Part shown: positions 8,899 to 17,094 of the stretch, one piece after another
Layout of the letters: every line of letters starts with the position of its first letter
Position numbering within the stretch: position 1 is the first letter of the stretch
Assembly (NCBI RefSeq): GCF_038066595.1
Contig: NZ_JBBUTH010000010.1
Span: 62,001 to 126,000, forward strand
Direction: 5' to 3'
Source: Pseudaquabacterium inlustre
Lineage (GTDB): Bacteria > Pseudomonadota > Gammaproteobacteria > Burkholderiales > Burkholderiaceae_C
Length of the DNA stretch: 64,000 nt
Position numbers and translations under genes: made by a program
Notes under the pieces: generated by a model
Seen by the model: the letters and a program-made list of their open reading frames with translations, nothing else
What the model was told of the DNA's origin: nothing
Database searches by the model: none

Positions 8899-9854
8899 CG
8901 GCGGCGGTGTTGGAGAACTTGGGGTTGCTGGCGGAGGCGCCTGGGGGCGTGGACAGACTGCGCCGCCTGATCGTCGAACTGGCCGTGTCAGGCCGGCTGG
9001 TGCCGCAACGGTCTGACGACGAACCGGCAGCCGATCTGGCTGCCCGGCTCGCAGCGAACAAGACCCGGGCAGTGACCGATGGCGGCCGAAGGGCTAAGGC
9101 TTTGGCGCTGCCCGATGCGCCCAACTGGCCCTTCGCGATTCCCAACTCGTGGACATGGCAGGCGCTGGATGACCTGCTGTGGATCACGGGTGGCGTCACC
9201 CTGGGCCGCAAGCTGACGGGGCGCACCCTGGTGGCCTTGCCCTATCTGCGGGTGGCCAACGTGCAGCGCGGCCAGTTGATGCTGGACGACCTCAAAGAGA
9301 TCGAGGTTCCCGCCGACGAGGCAGACAAGTACCTCCTCGAACCCGGCGACCTGCTCATCACCGAGGGCGGCGACTGGGACAAGGTGGGCCGCACGGCGAT
9401 CTGGCAGGGCGAGCTTGAGCAATGCCTGCATCAGAACCATGTGTTTCGGGCGCGTGCCTGCTCCGATGAGTTCTTGCCCCGCTGGGCTGAGCTGTACCTC
9501 AACAGCCCGGCGGCCCGCAGCTACTTCGCAGGGTCATCGAAGCAGACCACCAATCTGGCGTCGATCAATATGACGCAATTGCGATCTTGCGCGTTCCCGT
9601 TGCCGCCACTGGCCGAGCAGCGCCGCATCGTCGCCAAGGTCGATGAACTGATGGCCCTGTGCGACCACCTCCAATCCCGCATGGCCGCCGCCCGCGCCAA
9701 GCATGCGCAGTTGGCCGAGGCGCTGGTGGTTAGCACCGTGCAAGACCGTCAGGACCACCACCGCGCCGACACCACGCGCGAGCGCGTGCGGACCGGCAAG
9801 GAGAAGGTGTTCAGCCTGGATGAGGTGGAGCGCAAGCTCGGCTTGGCGGATTGA
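8895..9854 (+). CDS. hsdS: Type I specificity subunit, half-sized (one target-recognition domain)
   Basis: DNA-recognition subunit of only 319 residues, against about 400-600 for ordinary HsdS with two target-recognition domains. It opens with a conserved spacer-type region (LRRLIVELAVSGRLVPQ, residues ~21-37), has one recognition domain (~80-230) and closes with the second conserved helix (LAEQRRIVAKVDELMALCDHL). This is the layout of a single-domain HsdS, which would dimerise and read a symmetric target. The start is GTG, overlapping the DUF1016 stop (GTGA). The C-terminal tail beyond the helix (~50 residues, charged) is an addition. An alternative is that the gene lost its first recognition domain by deletion. 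Confidence 0.88.
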   Translation: MTAAVLENLGLLAEAPGGVDRLRRLIVELAVSGRLVPQRSDDEPAADLAARLAANKTRAVTDGGRRAKALALPDAPNWPFAIPNSWTWQALDDLLWITGGVTLGRKLTGRTLVALPYLRVANVQRGQLMLDDLKEIEVPADEADKYLLEPGDLLITEGGDWDKVGRTAIWQGELEQCLHQNHVFRARACSDEFLPRWAELYLNSPAARSYFAGSSKQTTNLASINMTQLRSCAFPLPPLAEQRRIVAKVDELMALCDHLQSRMAAARAKHAQLAEALVVSTVQDRQDHHRADTTRERVRTGKEKVFSLDEVERKLGLAD

Positions 9855-9857
9855 CCC

Positions 9858-9898
9858 GATGGCCTGCGCCAACAGGCCGTGGGTCAGGCCGGGCCATC
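9858..9898. terminator. Possible bidirectional hairpin between convergent genes
   Basis: Between the stops of hsdS and pobA, GATGGCC (9858-9864) pairs with GGCCATC (9892-9898), and a nested GGCCTG-N6-CAGGCC (9861-9878) can also form. There is no T-run on either side, so this is only a weak candidate for an intrinsic terminator; it may simply be a stable hairpin between convergent units. Confidence 0.3.
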
Positions 9899-9902
9899 CC
9901 AC

Positions 9903-11087
9903 TCAGAACGGCAACCCCACATAGTTCTCCGCCAGCGAGGCCAGGGCCTTCTCGGATGAGAACAGGTAGGCCAGGTCGGTGTCCTGCAGCTTGTCCTCGA
10001 ACGGGTTGCGTTCCGGGAAGCGGTGCAGCAGTGTGGTCATCCACCACGAGAAGCGCTGGCCCTTCCACACCCGCGCCAGCGCCTTGGCCGAGTAGGCATC
10101 GAGGCCGGCGTCGCTGCCCTGCTGGTAGTGCTCGCGCAGTGCGTGGTACAGGTAATAAATGTCCGACGCGGCGCTGTTGAGCCCGCGTGCGCCGGTGGGC
10201 GGCACGATGTGCGCGGCGTCACCCGCCAGGAACAGCTTGCCAAAGCGCATCGGCTCGCAAACAAACGATCGCAGCGGCGCAATGCTCTTCTCGATCGACG
10301 GGCCGGTGATCAGCTCGGCCGCCACCTTGTCGGGCAGGCGGCGCTTCAGCTCGGCCCAGAACAGATCGTCGGTCCACTGCTCCACGGTGTCGGTCAGCGG
10401 CACCTGGATGTAGTAGCGGCTGAGCACCTGCGATCGCAGCGAGCACAGCGCAAAGCCGCGCTCGTGCTTGGCATAGATCAGCTCGGGCGACACCGGCTTG
10501 GTGCGCGACAGCACGCCCAGCCAGCCGAAGGGGTAGACGCGCTCGAACTCGCGGATCTTGTCCTTCGGGATCGACTTGCGGCTCACGCCATGAAAGCCGT
10601 CGCAGCCGATGATGTAGTCGCAGTCGATGCGGTGCACCTCGTCGCCCTGGCGCCAGGTGAGGTAGGGCGCGCCTTCCAGGTCATGCGGCTTCACGTCCTC
10701 GGCGTTGTGGATGACGATGCCGTTGAGCTTGTCGCGGGCCTCGTACAGGTCCTTGGTCAGCTCGGTCTGGCCGTACACCACCACGCTGTTGCCACCGGTC
10801 AGGCCCTTCAGGTCCACGCGGTCGCGCCGGCCGTCGTGGGCGATCCAGAAGCCGTCGTGGATCTCGCCTTCGCGGTCCATGCGCTCGGCGCACTGGGCCT
10901 CGCGCATCAGCGCGGCAAAGCCATGCTCCAGCACGCCGGCGCGGATGCGGCCCAGCACGTACTCGCGGCTGTGCTGCTCCAGCACCACGGTCTGGATGCC
11001 CTGCAGGTGCAGCAGTTGCGACAGCAGCAGGCCCGAGGGGCCGCCGCCGATGATGCCGACCTGGGTGCGGGTGGGGTAGGTGGCCAT
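9903..11087 (-). CDS. pobA: 4-hydroxybenzoate 3-monooxygenase
   Basis: FAD-dependent aromatic hydroxylase that converts 4-hydroxybenzoate to protocatechuate with NADPH and oxygen, feeding the beta-ketoadipate route. The 394-residue length matches the family. The N-terminal FAD motif is GIIGGGPSG (residues ~9-17), followed by the long hydroxylase fold with a YIIGCDGFHGVSR motif (~155-165) and FLAGDAAHIVPP (~280-291), the GD motif for the FAD ribityl chain. The start at 11087 has a GGAGA ribosome site about 9 bp upstream; the longer open frame would read into the promoter. It is divergent from an AraC-type regulator, the usual pobA/pobR arrangement. Confidence 0.97.
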   Translation of the reverse strand: MATYPTRTQVGIIGGGPSGLLLSQLLHLQGIQTVVLEQHSREYVLGRIRAGVLEHGFAALMREAQCAERMDREGEIHDGFWIAHDGRRDRVDLKGLTGGNSVVVYGQTELTKDLYEARDKLNGIVIHNAEDVKPHDLEGAPYLTWRQGDEVHRIDCDYIIGCDGFHGVSRKSIPKDKIREFERVYPFGWLGVLSRTKPVSPELIYAKHERGFALCSLRSQVLSRYYIQVPLTDTVEQWTDDLFWAELKRRLPDKVAAELITGPSIEKSIAPLRSFVCEPMRFGKLFLAGDAAHIVPPTGARGLNSAASDIYYLYHALREHYQQGSDAGLDAYSAKALARVWKGQRFSWWMTTLLHRFPERNPFEDKLQDTDLAYLFSSEKALASLAENYVGLPF

Positions 11088-11170
11088 GGCCTGTCTCCGG
11101 TGCGCGTTGTGATGGGCTGGATTCTGGGCAGCCCAGCGCCGCCGCGCAGCGGACAGACGCCGGTAGAAAC

Positions 11171-11189
11171 TGGTACTTTTCTCGTACCA
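11171..11189. promoter_or_regulatory. Inverted repeat in the pobA-pobR divergent promoter
   Basis: TGGTAC-N7-GTACCA is a perfect 6-bp inverted repeat whose right arm touches the first base of the upstream pobR start codon. It is the most symmetric element in the 101-bp gap and is a candidate operator for PobR or for autoregulation. AraC-type proteins more often bind direct repeats, so this needs testing. Confidence 0.45.
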
Positions 11190-12142
11190 TGCCTGACATG
11201 GCCTCACAGGCGCCACGCTCGCAGACCACCCGCCCCAAGCGCCAGCGCCTGCCCGCCTTCACGCTGTACGGCGAGGCCGGCGGCCCGGCACCCGCGCTGC
11301 TGCACATTGAATCCATCGACGCACGCAGCCGCCTGCACGGCTGGGAGATCGATGCCCATGTGCATGCCGGCCTGCACCAGGTGCTGTGGCTGCAGGCCGG
11401 CTGGGCCGAAGCTATGTTGGACGAAAGCCGTAGCCGCTGCGAGGGGCCGGCGGTGCTGGTGGTGCCGCCGGGCGTGGCCCATGCCTTCCGCTTCTCGCGC
11501 CACGCCGATGGCCATGTGCTGACGCTGAACGCCGCGCTGCTGGCCGAGGGCGATGCCGCCGCCGCCGGCCAGGCCCTGGCCACGCTGTTTGCCGCGCCGC
11601 GCAGCCTGGCGTTGCCGGCCGAGTCACCCGAGGTGCTGCGCCTGCAGCGCCTGTTCGAGGCCCTGGCCGCCGAGCAGCAGGGCGCCGACACCCCCGGCGA
11701 GGCCGGCAGCCCGGTGCCGGTGTGGCTGGCGCGCGCCATCGTGTGGCGGCTGGCGCAGCTGGTGCACGCCCAGCGCGCCGCCCCGGCGCCGGGCCCGCCC
11801 ACGCAACGCTCGGCGCTGTACACGCGCTGGGTGGTGCTGGTGGAGGCCAACTACCGCGCGCACTGGCCGGTGGCGCGCTATGCGCAGCAGCTGGGCCTGT
11901 CCACCGAGCGGCTGAACCGCCTGGTGCGCGCCGAGACCGGCCTGAACGCCCAGCGCGTGCTGCACGACCGCCTGGTGCGCGAGGCCTGCCGCTGGCTGCT
12001 GCATGTGGCGGCGCCGGTGTCGCAGCTGGGTTTCGAGCTGGGCTTCGACGATCCGGCCTACTTCTCGCGCTTCTTCCGCCGCCACACCGGGCTGTCGCCG
12101 CGCGCCTACCGGGCGCGGCATCAGCCGGGCTCGCCCGCGTAA
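11189..12142 (+). CDS. pobR: AraC-family transcriptional regulator, probable PobR
   Basis: A 317-residue activator with an N-terminal cupin-like effector domain (residues ~30-110; HVHAGLHQVLWLQAG) and a C-terminal double HTH (~215-305; LGLSTERLNRLVRAETG, then LGFELGFDDPAYFSRFFRRHTGLSPRAYR), the AraC signature. The divergent position next to pobA is the basis for naming it PobR: AraC-type PobR activates pobA when 4-hydroxybenzoate binds. Start choice is uncertain: ATG 11189 overlaps the inverted repeat, and ATG 11198 three codons later is equally plausible. Neither has a clear ribosome site. Confidence 0.85.
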   Translation: MPDMASQAPRSQTTRPKRQRLPAFTLYGEAGGPAPALLHIESIDARSRLHGWEIDAHVHAGLHQVLWLQAGWAEAMLDESRSRCEGPAVLVVPPGVAHAFRFSRHADGHVLTLNAALLAEGDAAAAGQALATLFAAPRSLALPAESPEVLRLQRLFEALAAEQQGADTPGEAGSPVPVWLARAIVWRLAQLVHAQRAAPAPGPPTQRSALYTRWVVLVEANYRAHWPVARYAQQLGLSTERLNRLVRAETGLNAQRVLHDRLVREACRWLLHVAAPVSQLGFELGFDDPAYFSRFFRRHTGLSPRAYRARHQPGSPA

Positions 12143-12239
12143 AGCGCGGCCTGGCGCCTGCGTGACGCGCGCCGGCCGGGGCCGGGCCTAAGCTCGCCGG
12201 CTGTCTGAACGTCACCCCCATCGCCCTGAGATCCCCGCC

Positions 12240-13169
12240 ATGAGCTTCGACACCCCCATCGCCCTGTGCGGCCCGCTGCGCCAGCCGAAACAGATGCTGG
12301 CCGAGCAGAGCTACGCCGGTCACACCTCGATCCACGACGACGCCATGGCCGAGAAGCTGGGCTTTCGCGCCGGGCCGATCGAGGGACCCACGCATTTCAG
12401 CCAGTTCGTGCCGCTGCTGGCCAGGCTGTGGGGGCGTGAATGGTTCGAGCGCGGCAGCTTCAGCTGCCACTTCCTGAACATGGTGGTGGAAGGTGAATCG
12501 GTGCGCGCCTTCGTCGAGCCGCCGGCGCCCGGCGCCACGCGCGCGCGCTGCTGGGCCGAGAAGGCCGACGGCACCCCGGTGCTCGAAGCCAGCGCCACGC
12601 TGGGCGATCAACCCACGCTGCTGGCCGAGCGCATGGCCCAGCTGCGCCCGCCCGGCGCGCTGGTGATCCTGCAAGACCTGCACGTGGGCCAGCGCGGTGC
12701 CGTGGACGAGGCGGTGCGCATGGGCCCCACCCAGAACATGGGCGCGCTGTACCCGTTCTCGCTGGCCGACAAGCTGGCCAAGATCACCGAACACTCGCCC
12801 TGGTATGCGTCGGGCGAGGGCGACAACCCCTGGGGCCGCGCCATCGTGCCGCTGGAGATGGTGAGCGTGCTGGCCGAGTACAGCAACGCCCAGGCCGGCT
12901 TCAAGGTGCGGCAACCGGCCGTGGGCCTGTTCGCCGACCTGGAGATCCGCATGGTGAGCGGCCCGCTGTTCGTCGACGAGCCCTACCTGATCCGCCGCGA
13001 GATCGCCGCCCTGGCCGAGAGCAAGCGCACCGAGAGCTACTGGGTGCGCTCACGGATCTTCGACGCCACCGGCACCACGCTGAAAGCCGAGGTGCTGCTG
13101 AACCACGCGGTGCTCAAGCACTCGTACGAGGGTTACGACGCCGCGCGGGCGGCGCGGGAGGCGCGCTGA
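12240..13169 (+). CDS. Putative double-hotdog (MaoC-like) protein, function unknown
   Basis: A 309-residue soluble protein that appears to contain two hotdog-like halves. The first half carries HTSIHDDAMAEKLGFRAGPIEGPTHF-type residues: a His/Asp-rich stretch followed by a Gly-rich turn, as in MaoC-type hydratases (about residues 28-55). The second half spans ~140-300. Hotdog proteins of this kind act on CoA thioesters, as hydratases or thioesterases. It follows pobR on the same strand after a ~100-bp gap and may be independent. A catalytic assignment is not justified; the fold call is moderate. Confidence 0.5.
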   Translation: MSFDTPIALCGPLRQPKQMLAEQSYAGHTSIHDDAMAEKLGFRAGPIEGPTHFSQFVPLLARLWGREWFERGSFSCHFLNMVVEGESVRAFVEPPAPGATRARCWAEKADGTPVLEASATLGDQPTLLAERMAQLRPPGALVILQDLHVGQRGAVDEAVRMGPTQNMGALYPFSLADKLAKITEHSPWYASGEGDNPWGRAIVPLEMVSVLAEYSNAQAGFKVRQPAVGLFADLEIRMVSGPLFVDEPYLIRREIAALAESKRTESYWVRSRIFDATGTTLKAEVLLNHAVLKHSYEGYDAARAAREAR

Positions 13170-13266
13170 AGCCGCGGCGTCCCTAGCTTGGGGCCGCCCG
13201 GCAGGCGCTGGGCGGGGCCTGGCCGGCGGACACTGCGGCCCGTCGATCCCAACCGCCAGGTCCGCC

Positions 13267-13599
13267 ATGTCCCGACTGCAGTTGTATGCCCATCCCGATG
13301 GCCGCAGCGTGCTGCATGTGGGCGGCTTTTCCTGGCTGGCCATGCTGGCCCTGCCGGTGTGGGCGCTGCGGCGTGACCTGCGCCGCCTGGCCGCGCTGGC
13401 CATGCCCTTGCTGCTGGTGCCCGGCCCGCTGCTGCTGGCGCTGGGCGTGTCAGAGGGCGTCACGCTGCTCAGTGCCTGGGCGCTGATGGTGGGCTACGGC
13501 GCGCTGGCGCCGCGCCTGCATGTGCTGTGGATGCGCCGCAACGGCTGGATCGTGCTGGCCGAGGAGCCGGCCGCCACCGGCAAGGGGTCAGGCGCATGA
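13267..13599 (+). CDS. Small DUF2628-like membrane protein
   Basis: A 110-residue protein with the start of the DUF2628 pattern (LYAHPDGRSVLHVGGFSW, a basic/aromatic lead followed by a hydrophobic block). Two or three membrane segments lie between residues ~20 and 90, and a short cytoplasmic tail follows. Its stop overlaps the next gene by 4 bp (ATGA), so the two are almost certainly translationally coupled. No catalytic residues are recognisable. Its likely role is as a membrane partner of the larger downstream protein. Confidence 0.65.
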   Translation: MSRLQLYAHPDGRSVLHVGGFSWLAMLALPVWALRRDLRRLAALAMPLLLVPGPLLLALGVSEGVTLLSAWALMVGYGALAPRLHVLWMRRNGWIVLAEEPAATGKGSGA

Positions 13600-15314
13600 T
13601 CGCCTGCCTGAGCGAACCGGTGCCCAAGCCGGACGATCTGTTGCTGTCCGATGGCGGCTTCCACCTCGTGGTACCGGTGCTGCTGCTGTCGCTGCTGGTG
13701 GTGGCGCCGCTGGCCTGGCTGACCCGCCAGCGCTACCGCCGCTGGGTGATGCGCCTGATGTCGCTGGACCAGAAGGCCGAGGCGCCGGCCGCGCTGCGCG
13801 AGGCCGCGGCCGCCGCGCCACCGGCGGCCTGGGCGCCCACCGACGGTGCCGCCGGCACGCTGGCGCACACCCTGGCCCAGGGCGAGCGCCGGGTGTGGCT
13901 GGCCACGCTGGCGGCGTGGGCGGTGTTCGGCGGCATGGGCCTGTGGGTGGCGGGCCTGGGCGGGCCGGTCACACAGGGCCAGCGCCTGGCCTTTGCGGCC
14001 GCGGCCGCGCTGCTGGCACTGGGCCCGCTGATGACCCAGCTGCCCGACCGTGGTGCCCGCCAGGCCCACCGCACCGGCGCGGTGGCCGCGCTGCTGGCCC
14101 TGCTGTTGCTGTGGTGGATGGACGCGCAGAGCCCGTCGGTGCCGGCCACCGGGGCGGCGGGCGACGACGATCCCACCGTCACCGAGGGCGTGCTGATCGC
14201 CGCCAGCCTGGCCCTCGGCTACTGGGCCATGTTCGACCGGCGGCTGCGCGGCCAGGTGCAGCCGCTGGTGGTGCTGGTCAGCGTGGCCGCACTGGCGGTG
14301 CTGCTGCCCTATGGCTGGCTGGAGCAGCATGCCGGCAGCTGCCTGGCGCGGGTGGACCAGGCCGCCGAAGCCGGCCGCCAGCTGCCGATGAACCTGATGA
14401 CCGTGGCGATGATGAGCCTGGGCGCCGTGGCCGTGTGGCTGGGCTTTCGCGCCGTGGCCGGGCTGGTGTGGCTGATCGAGCAGCGTCACCTCAGCGAGTC
14501 GGCGCTGGGCGGCGCACTGTGCCTGGCGCTGCTGGCGGTCACGCTGGTCTACCAGCGCGCGCCCGAGGAGGCCGAGGCCCTGCGCAGCGCCCACCTGCTG
14601 GCCGCGCCGCTGTGGCTGGCGGCCAGCTTCGGTGCGCAGTGGCTGGCCCTGGCCGGGCTGCCGGGCCGCCGCCGCGGCGACGGGCCCGGCCCGCGCCTGC
14701 TGGTGCTGCGCGTGTTCTCGGCCGATCCGCGCAAGCATGCGCTGCTGGATTCGGTGCAGGCGCGCTGGCGCTTCGTGGGGCCGGTGCTGCAGATCGGCGG
14801 GCCCGACCTGGTGGCGATGAATGTCGACCCCTACGAAGCCTCGATGTACCTGTCGGCGCGCATGCACCGGTTGTTCCTGCCCACGGTGGTGGGCGGCGCG
14901 GCACTGCAGGCCCAGCTGGACGCGCGGCCCTGCCGCGACGGCCGACATCGCATCCACGAGGTGTTCTGCTTCAACACCGCGTGGCGGCAGTCGGTGGAGC
15001 AGCTGATGCTGGACGCCGACGCCATCGTGCTGGATGTGCGCGGCCTGAATGCGCAGCGCGAGGGCACCAGCTACGAGATCGGCCGCCTGGCCGTGCGCGG
15101 CCTGCTGCCACGCGTGGTGGCCGTGGGCGATGCCGACACCGACTGGCCGCATGTGGACGACATGCTGCGCCGCCACGGCGGCGATCCGGCACGCCTGCCG
15201 CGCATCGGCGATGCCAGGGACGGCAGCGTCGACGACCTGCTGGACCGCCTGATCGCCGCGGCCTCAGCCCCCGGCATCCCTCACACGATGCGCGAGGTTT
15301 TGCCCGCCCAGTAG
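13596..15314 (+). CDS. Multi-pass membrane protein with C-terminal TIR/SLOG-like soluble domain
   Basis: A 572-residue protein. About nine hydrophobic segments fill residues ~20-390. The last ~190 residues are soluble and alternate strand and helix in a Rossmann-like way: RLLVLRVFSADPRK, then FVGPVLQIGGPDLV, then ADAIVLDVRGLNAQREGTSYEIG, then RVVAVGDAD. The order strand, DxRG, Glu-containing helix, strand recalls TIR or SLOG-type nucleotide-binding folds. The ATG at 13596 overlaps the upstream stop (ATGA); longer in-frame starts lie inside the upstream gene. Its 3' end overlaps the convergent acyl-CoA ligase by 34 bp. Domain assignment is tentative and no characterised homologue is recognised. 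Confidence 0.6.
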   Translation: MIACLSEPVPKPDDLLLSDGGFHLVVPVLLLSLLVVAPLAWLTRQRYRRWVMRLMSLDQKAEAPAALREAAAAAPPAAWAPTDGAAGTLAHTLAQGERRVWLATLAAWAVFGGMGLWVAGLGGPVTQGQRLAFAAAAALLALGPLMTQLPDRGARQAHRTGAVAALLALLLLWWMDAQSPSVPATGAAGDDDPTVTEGVLIAASLALGYWAMFDRRLRGQVQPLVVLVSVAALAVLLPYGWLEQHAGSCLARVDQAAEAGRQLPMNLMTVAMMSLGAVAVWLGFRAVAGLVWLIEQRHLSESALGGALCLALLAVTLVYQRAPEEAEALRSAHLLAAPLWLAASFGAQWLALAGLPGRRRGDGPGPRLLVLRVFSADPRKHALLDSVQARWRFVGPVLQIGGPDLVAMNVDPYEASMYLSARMHRLFLPTVVGGAALQAQLDARPCRDGRHRIHEVFCFNTAWRQSVEQLMLDADAIVLDVRGLNAQREGTSYEIGRLAVRGLLPRVVAVGDADTDWPHVDDMLRRHGGDPARLPRIGDARDGSVDDLLDRLIAAASAPGIPHTMREVLPAQ

Positions 15315-16828
15315 CGATCCTTCAGCAGGCGCTTGTACAGCTTGCCGGTGGGGTGGCGCGGCAGCTCGGCATCGAAATCCACGCTCTTCGGGCACTTGAT
15401 TGGCGACAGCTGGCTGCGGCAGTACGCGATCAGCTCGGCTTCCAGCTCGGGGCCGGCGTCGGCCATGTCGCGCGGCTGCACCACGGCCTTGACCTCTTCG
15501 CCGAACTCTTCGTTGGGCACGCCCAGCACGGCCACGTCGGCCACCTTGGGGTGGGTGATCAGCACGTTCTCGGCTTCCTGCGGGTAGATGTTCACGCCGC
15601 CCGAGATGATCATGTAGGCCTTGCGGTCGGTGAGGTACAGGAAGCCCTCGGCGTCCACATAGCCCACGTCGCCCAGCGTGGTCCAGCCCTTGGGGTGCTG
15701 GGATCCGGCGGTCTTGGCGGGGTCGTTGTGATAGGCGAAGGGCCGGCCGTTGGCGAAGTACACGGTGCCGGCCTGGCCCACCGGGGCCTCCTCGCCGGTG
15801 TCTTCATCGACGATCTTCAGCTCGCCGATCACCGCACGGCCCACGGTGCCCTTGTGCGTGAGCCAGTCCTTGGCATGCACCATGGTCACGCCATTGCCCT
15901 CGGTGCCGGCGTAGTACTCCCACAGCACCGGGCCCCACCAGTCGATCATCTGCTGCTTGACCGGGATGGGGCACGGCGCGGCGGCGTGGATGGCGCATTT
16001 CAGCGAGGCCAGGTCGTACCGGGTGCGCACCTCCTCGGGCAGCTTGAGCATGCGCACGAACATGGTGGGCACCAGCTGGCTGTGGGTGATGCGGTGCTGC
16101 TGCACCAGCTGCAGGTAGCGCTCGGCGTCGAAGTGCTCCATCACCACCACGGTGCCACCCAGGCGCTGCACGGCCATGGTGTAGCGCAGCGGTGCGGCGT
16201 GGTACAGCGGCGCGGGCGAGAGGTAGCGCGTCTGGTCGGTCACGCCGTACAGCTTGGTGAGGATGTCGGTCATCGGCCCGGGGGCGTCGATGGCCGTCTC
16301 CTGCGGCGGCACGAACACGCCCTTGGGCCGGCCGGTGGTGCCGCTGGAGTACAGCATGTCGCCACCGGCGCGCTCGTCGGCGATGCGCGTGGCCGGTTGC
16401 GCGGCCACGGCGTCCTCGTAGCTCGTCCAGCCGGTGGCAGCGCCATCCAGCATCAGCCAATGGCCCACGTTGGGGCACTGCTCGGGCAGGTGGGCCACGG
16501 CCGCGCGCATGGCCTGCGAGGCGATCACCGCCTTGGCGGCGCAGTCGTTGACGATGTAGCTCACCTCACCCTCGGTCAGGCGCGTGCTCATCGCGGTGTA
16601 GATCAGGCCGGCGCGCTGCGCGCCCCAGCAGATCTCGAAGTAGCGCGGGTGGTTCTCCAGCATCAGCGCAATGTGGTCGCCGGCCTGCAGGCCCAGCGCG
16701 CGCCACAGTTGCGCCACCTGGTTCGAGCGGTCGTCCAGTTCGCGGTAGCTGACGGTGACGCCGCTGTCGGCCATGATCAGCGCCGGCTTGTCGGGCGTGG
16801 CCTGGGCGTGGAAGTACGGGTGCAGCAC
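15281..16828 (-). CDS. AMP-forming acyl-CoA synthetase (fatty-acid/aromatic-acid CoA ligase)
   Basis: A 515-residue member of the ANL superfamily that activates a carboxylic acid to its CoA thioester with ATP. The P-loop-like A3 motif is YSSGTTGRPKG (~residues 166-176), the aromatic/Thr motif is YYAGTEGNG (~300), the hinge region is GDVGYVDAEGFLYLTDRKAYMI (~400-420) and the catalytic lysine region is HPTGKLYKR near the C-terminus. The substrate is not readable. The GTG start at 16828 has AGGAGA 7 bp upstream. It is divergent from the gentisate operon across a 266-bp regulatory gap. Confidence 0.93.
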   Translation of the reverse strand: MLHPYFHAQATPDKPALIMADSGVTVSYRELDDRSNQVAQLWRALGLQAGDHIALMLENHPRYFEICWGAQRAGLIYTAMSTRLTEGEVSYIVNDCAAKAVIASQAMRAAVAHLPEQCPNVGHWLMLDGAATGWTSYEDAVAAQPATRIADERAGGDMLYSSGTTGRPKGVFVPPQETAIDAPGPMTDILTKLYGVTDQTRYLSPAPLYHAAPLRYTMAVQRLGGTVVVMEHFDAERYLQLVQQHRITHSQLVPTMFVRMLKLPEEVRTRYDLASLKCAIHAAAPCPIPVKQQMIDWWGPVLWEYYAGTEGNGVTMVHAKDWLTHKGTVGRAVIGELKIVDEDTGEEAPVGQAGTVYFANGRPFAYHNDPAKTAGSQHPKGWTTLGDVGYVDAEGFLYLTDRKAYMIISGGVNIYPQEAENVLITHPKVADVAVLGVPNEEFGEEVKAVVQPRDMADAGPELEAELIAYCRSQLSPIKCPKSVDFDAELPRHPTGKLYKRLLKDRYWAGKTSRIV

Positions 16829-16965
16829 GGTGTCTCCTGGCGGGGTGTTCGGTGGGCCCGCGGGCCTGTGCGCCGTTCTATCGCGCGGGCGGCGCGGCGC
16901 ACAGTCGCCTGAGGGTCATGCCACGGGCGGCAGCCCTTGTCATTTCTGAACGCCGGGTTTACCCG

Positions 16966-16983
16966 CATGCAGTGGAATGCATG
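16966..16983. promoter_or_regulatory. Inverted repeat in the acyl-CoA ligase / gentisate divergent promoter
   Basis: CATGCA-N6-TGCATG is a perfect 6-bp inverted repeat in the 266-bp gap between the two divergent units. A second small palindrome, CTGATCGTCAG, follows at 16995-17005. Spaced 6-bp arms are the size expected for a MarR or similar dimeric regulator, but no such gene is adjacent. The remainder of the gap shows no gene. Confidence 0.5.
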
Positions 16984-17094
16984 AGCTCACTACACTGATC
17001 GTCAGTATGCTGATGAAATCGCCGCCACCGGTCTGCCGGTGTGTGGACCGTGGCGGCCTGGCGGATCCGCCGGCCGAGGACAGCGAGAACCGAC

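Noticed and set aside
2226..9854. Restriction locus as part of a prophage or genomic island
   Set aside because: No integrase, transposase, tRNA end or flanking direct repeat was seen; only the mild composition change in the two Nmad-like genes.
13520..16912. An 1,130-codon plus-strand open frame over the membrane protein and acyl-CoA ligase
   Set aside because: Composition is biased and it crosses two real genes in opposite directions; no motif found.
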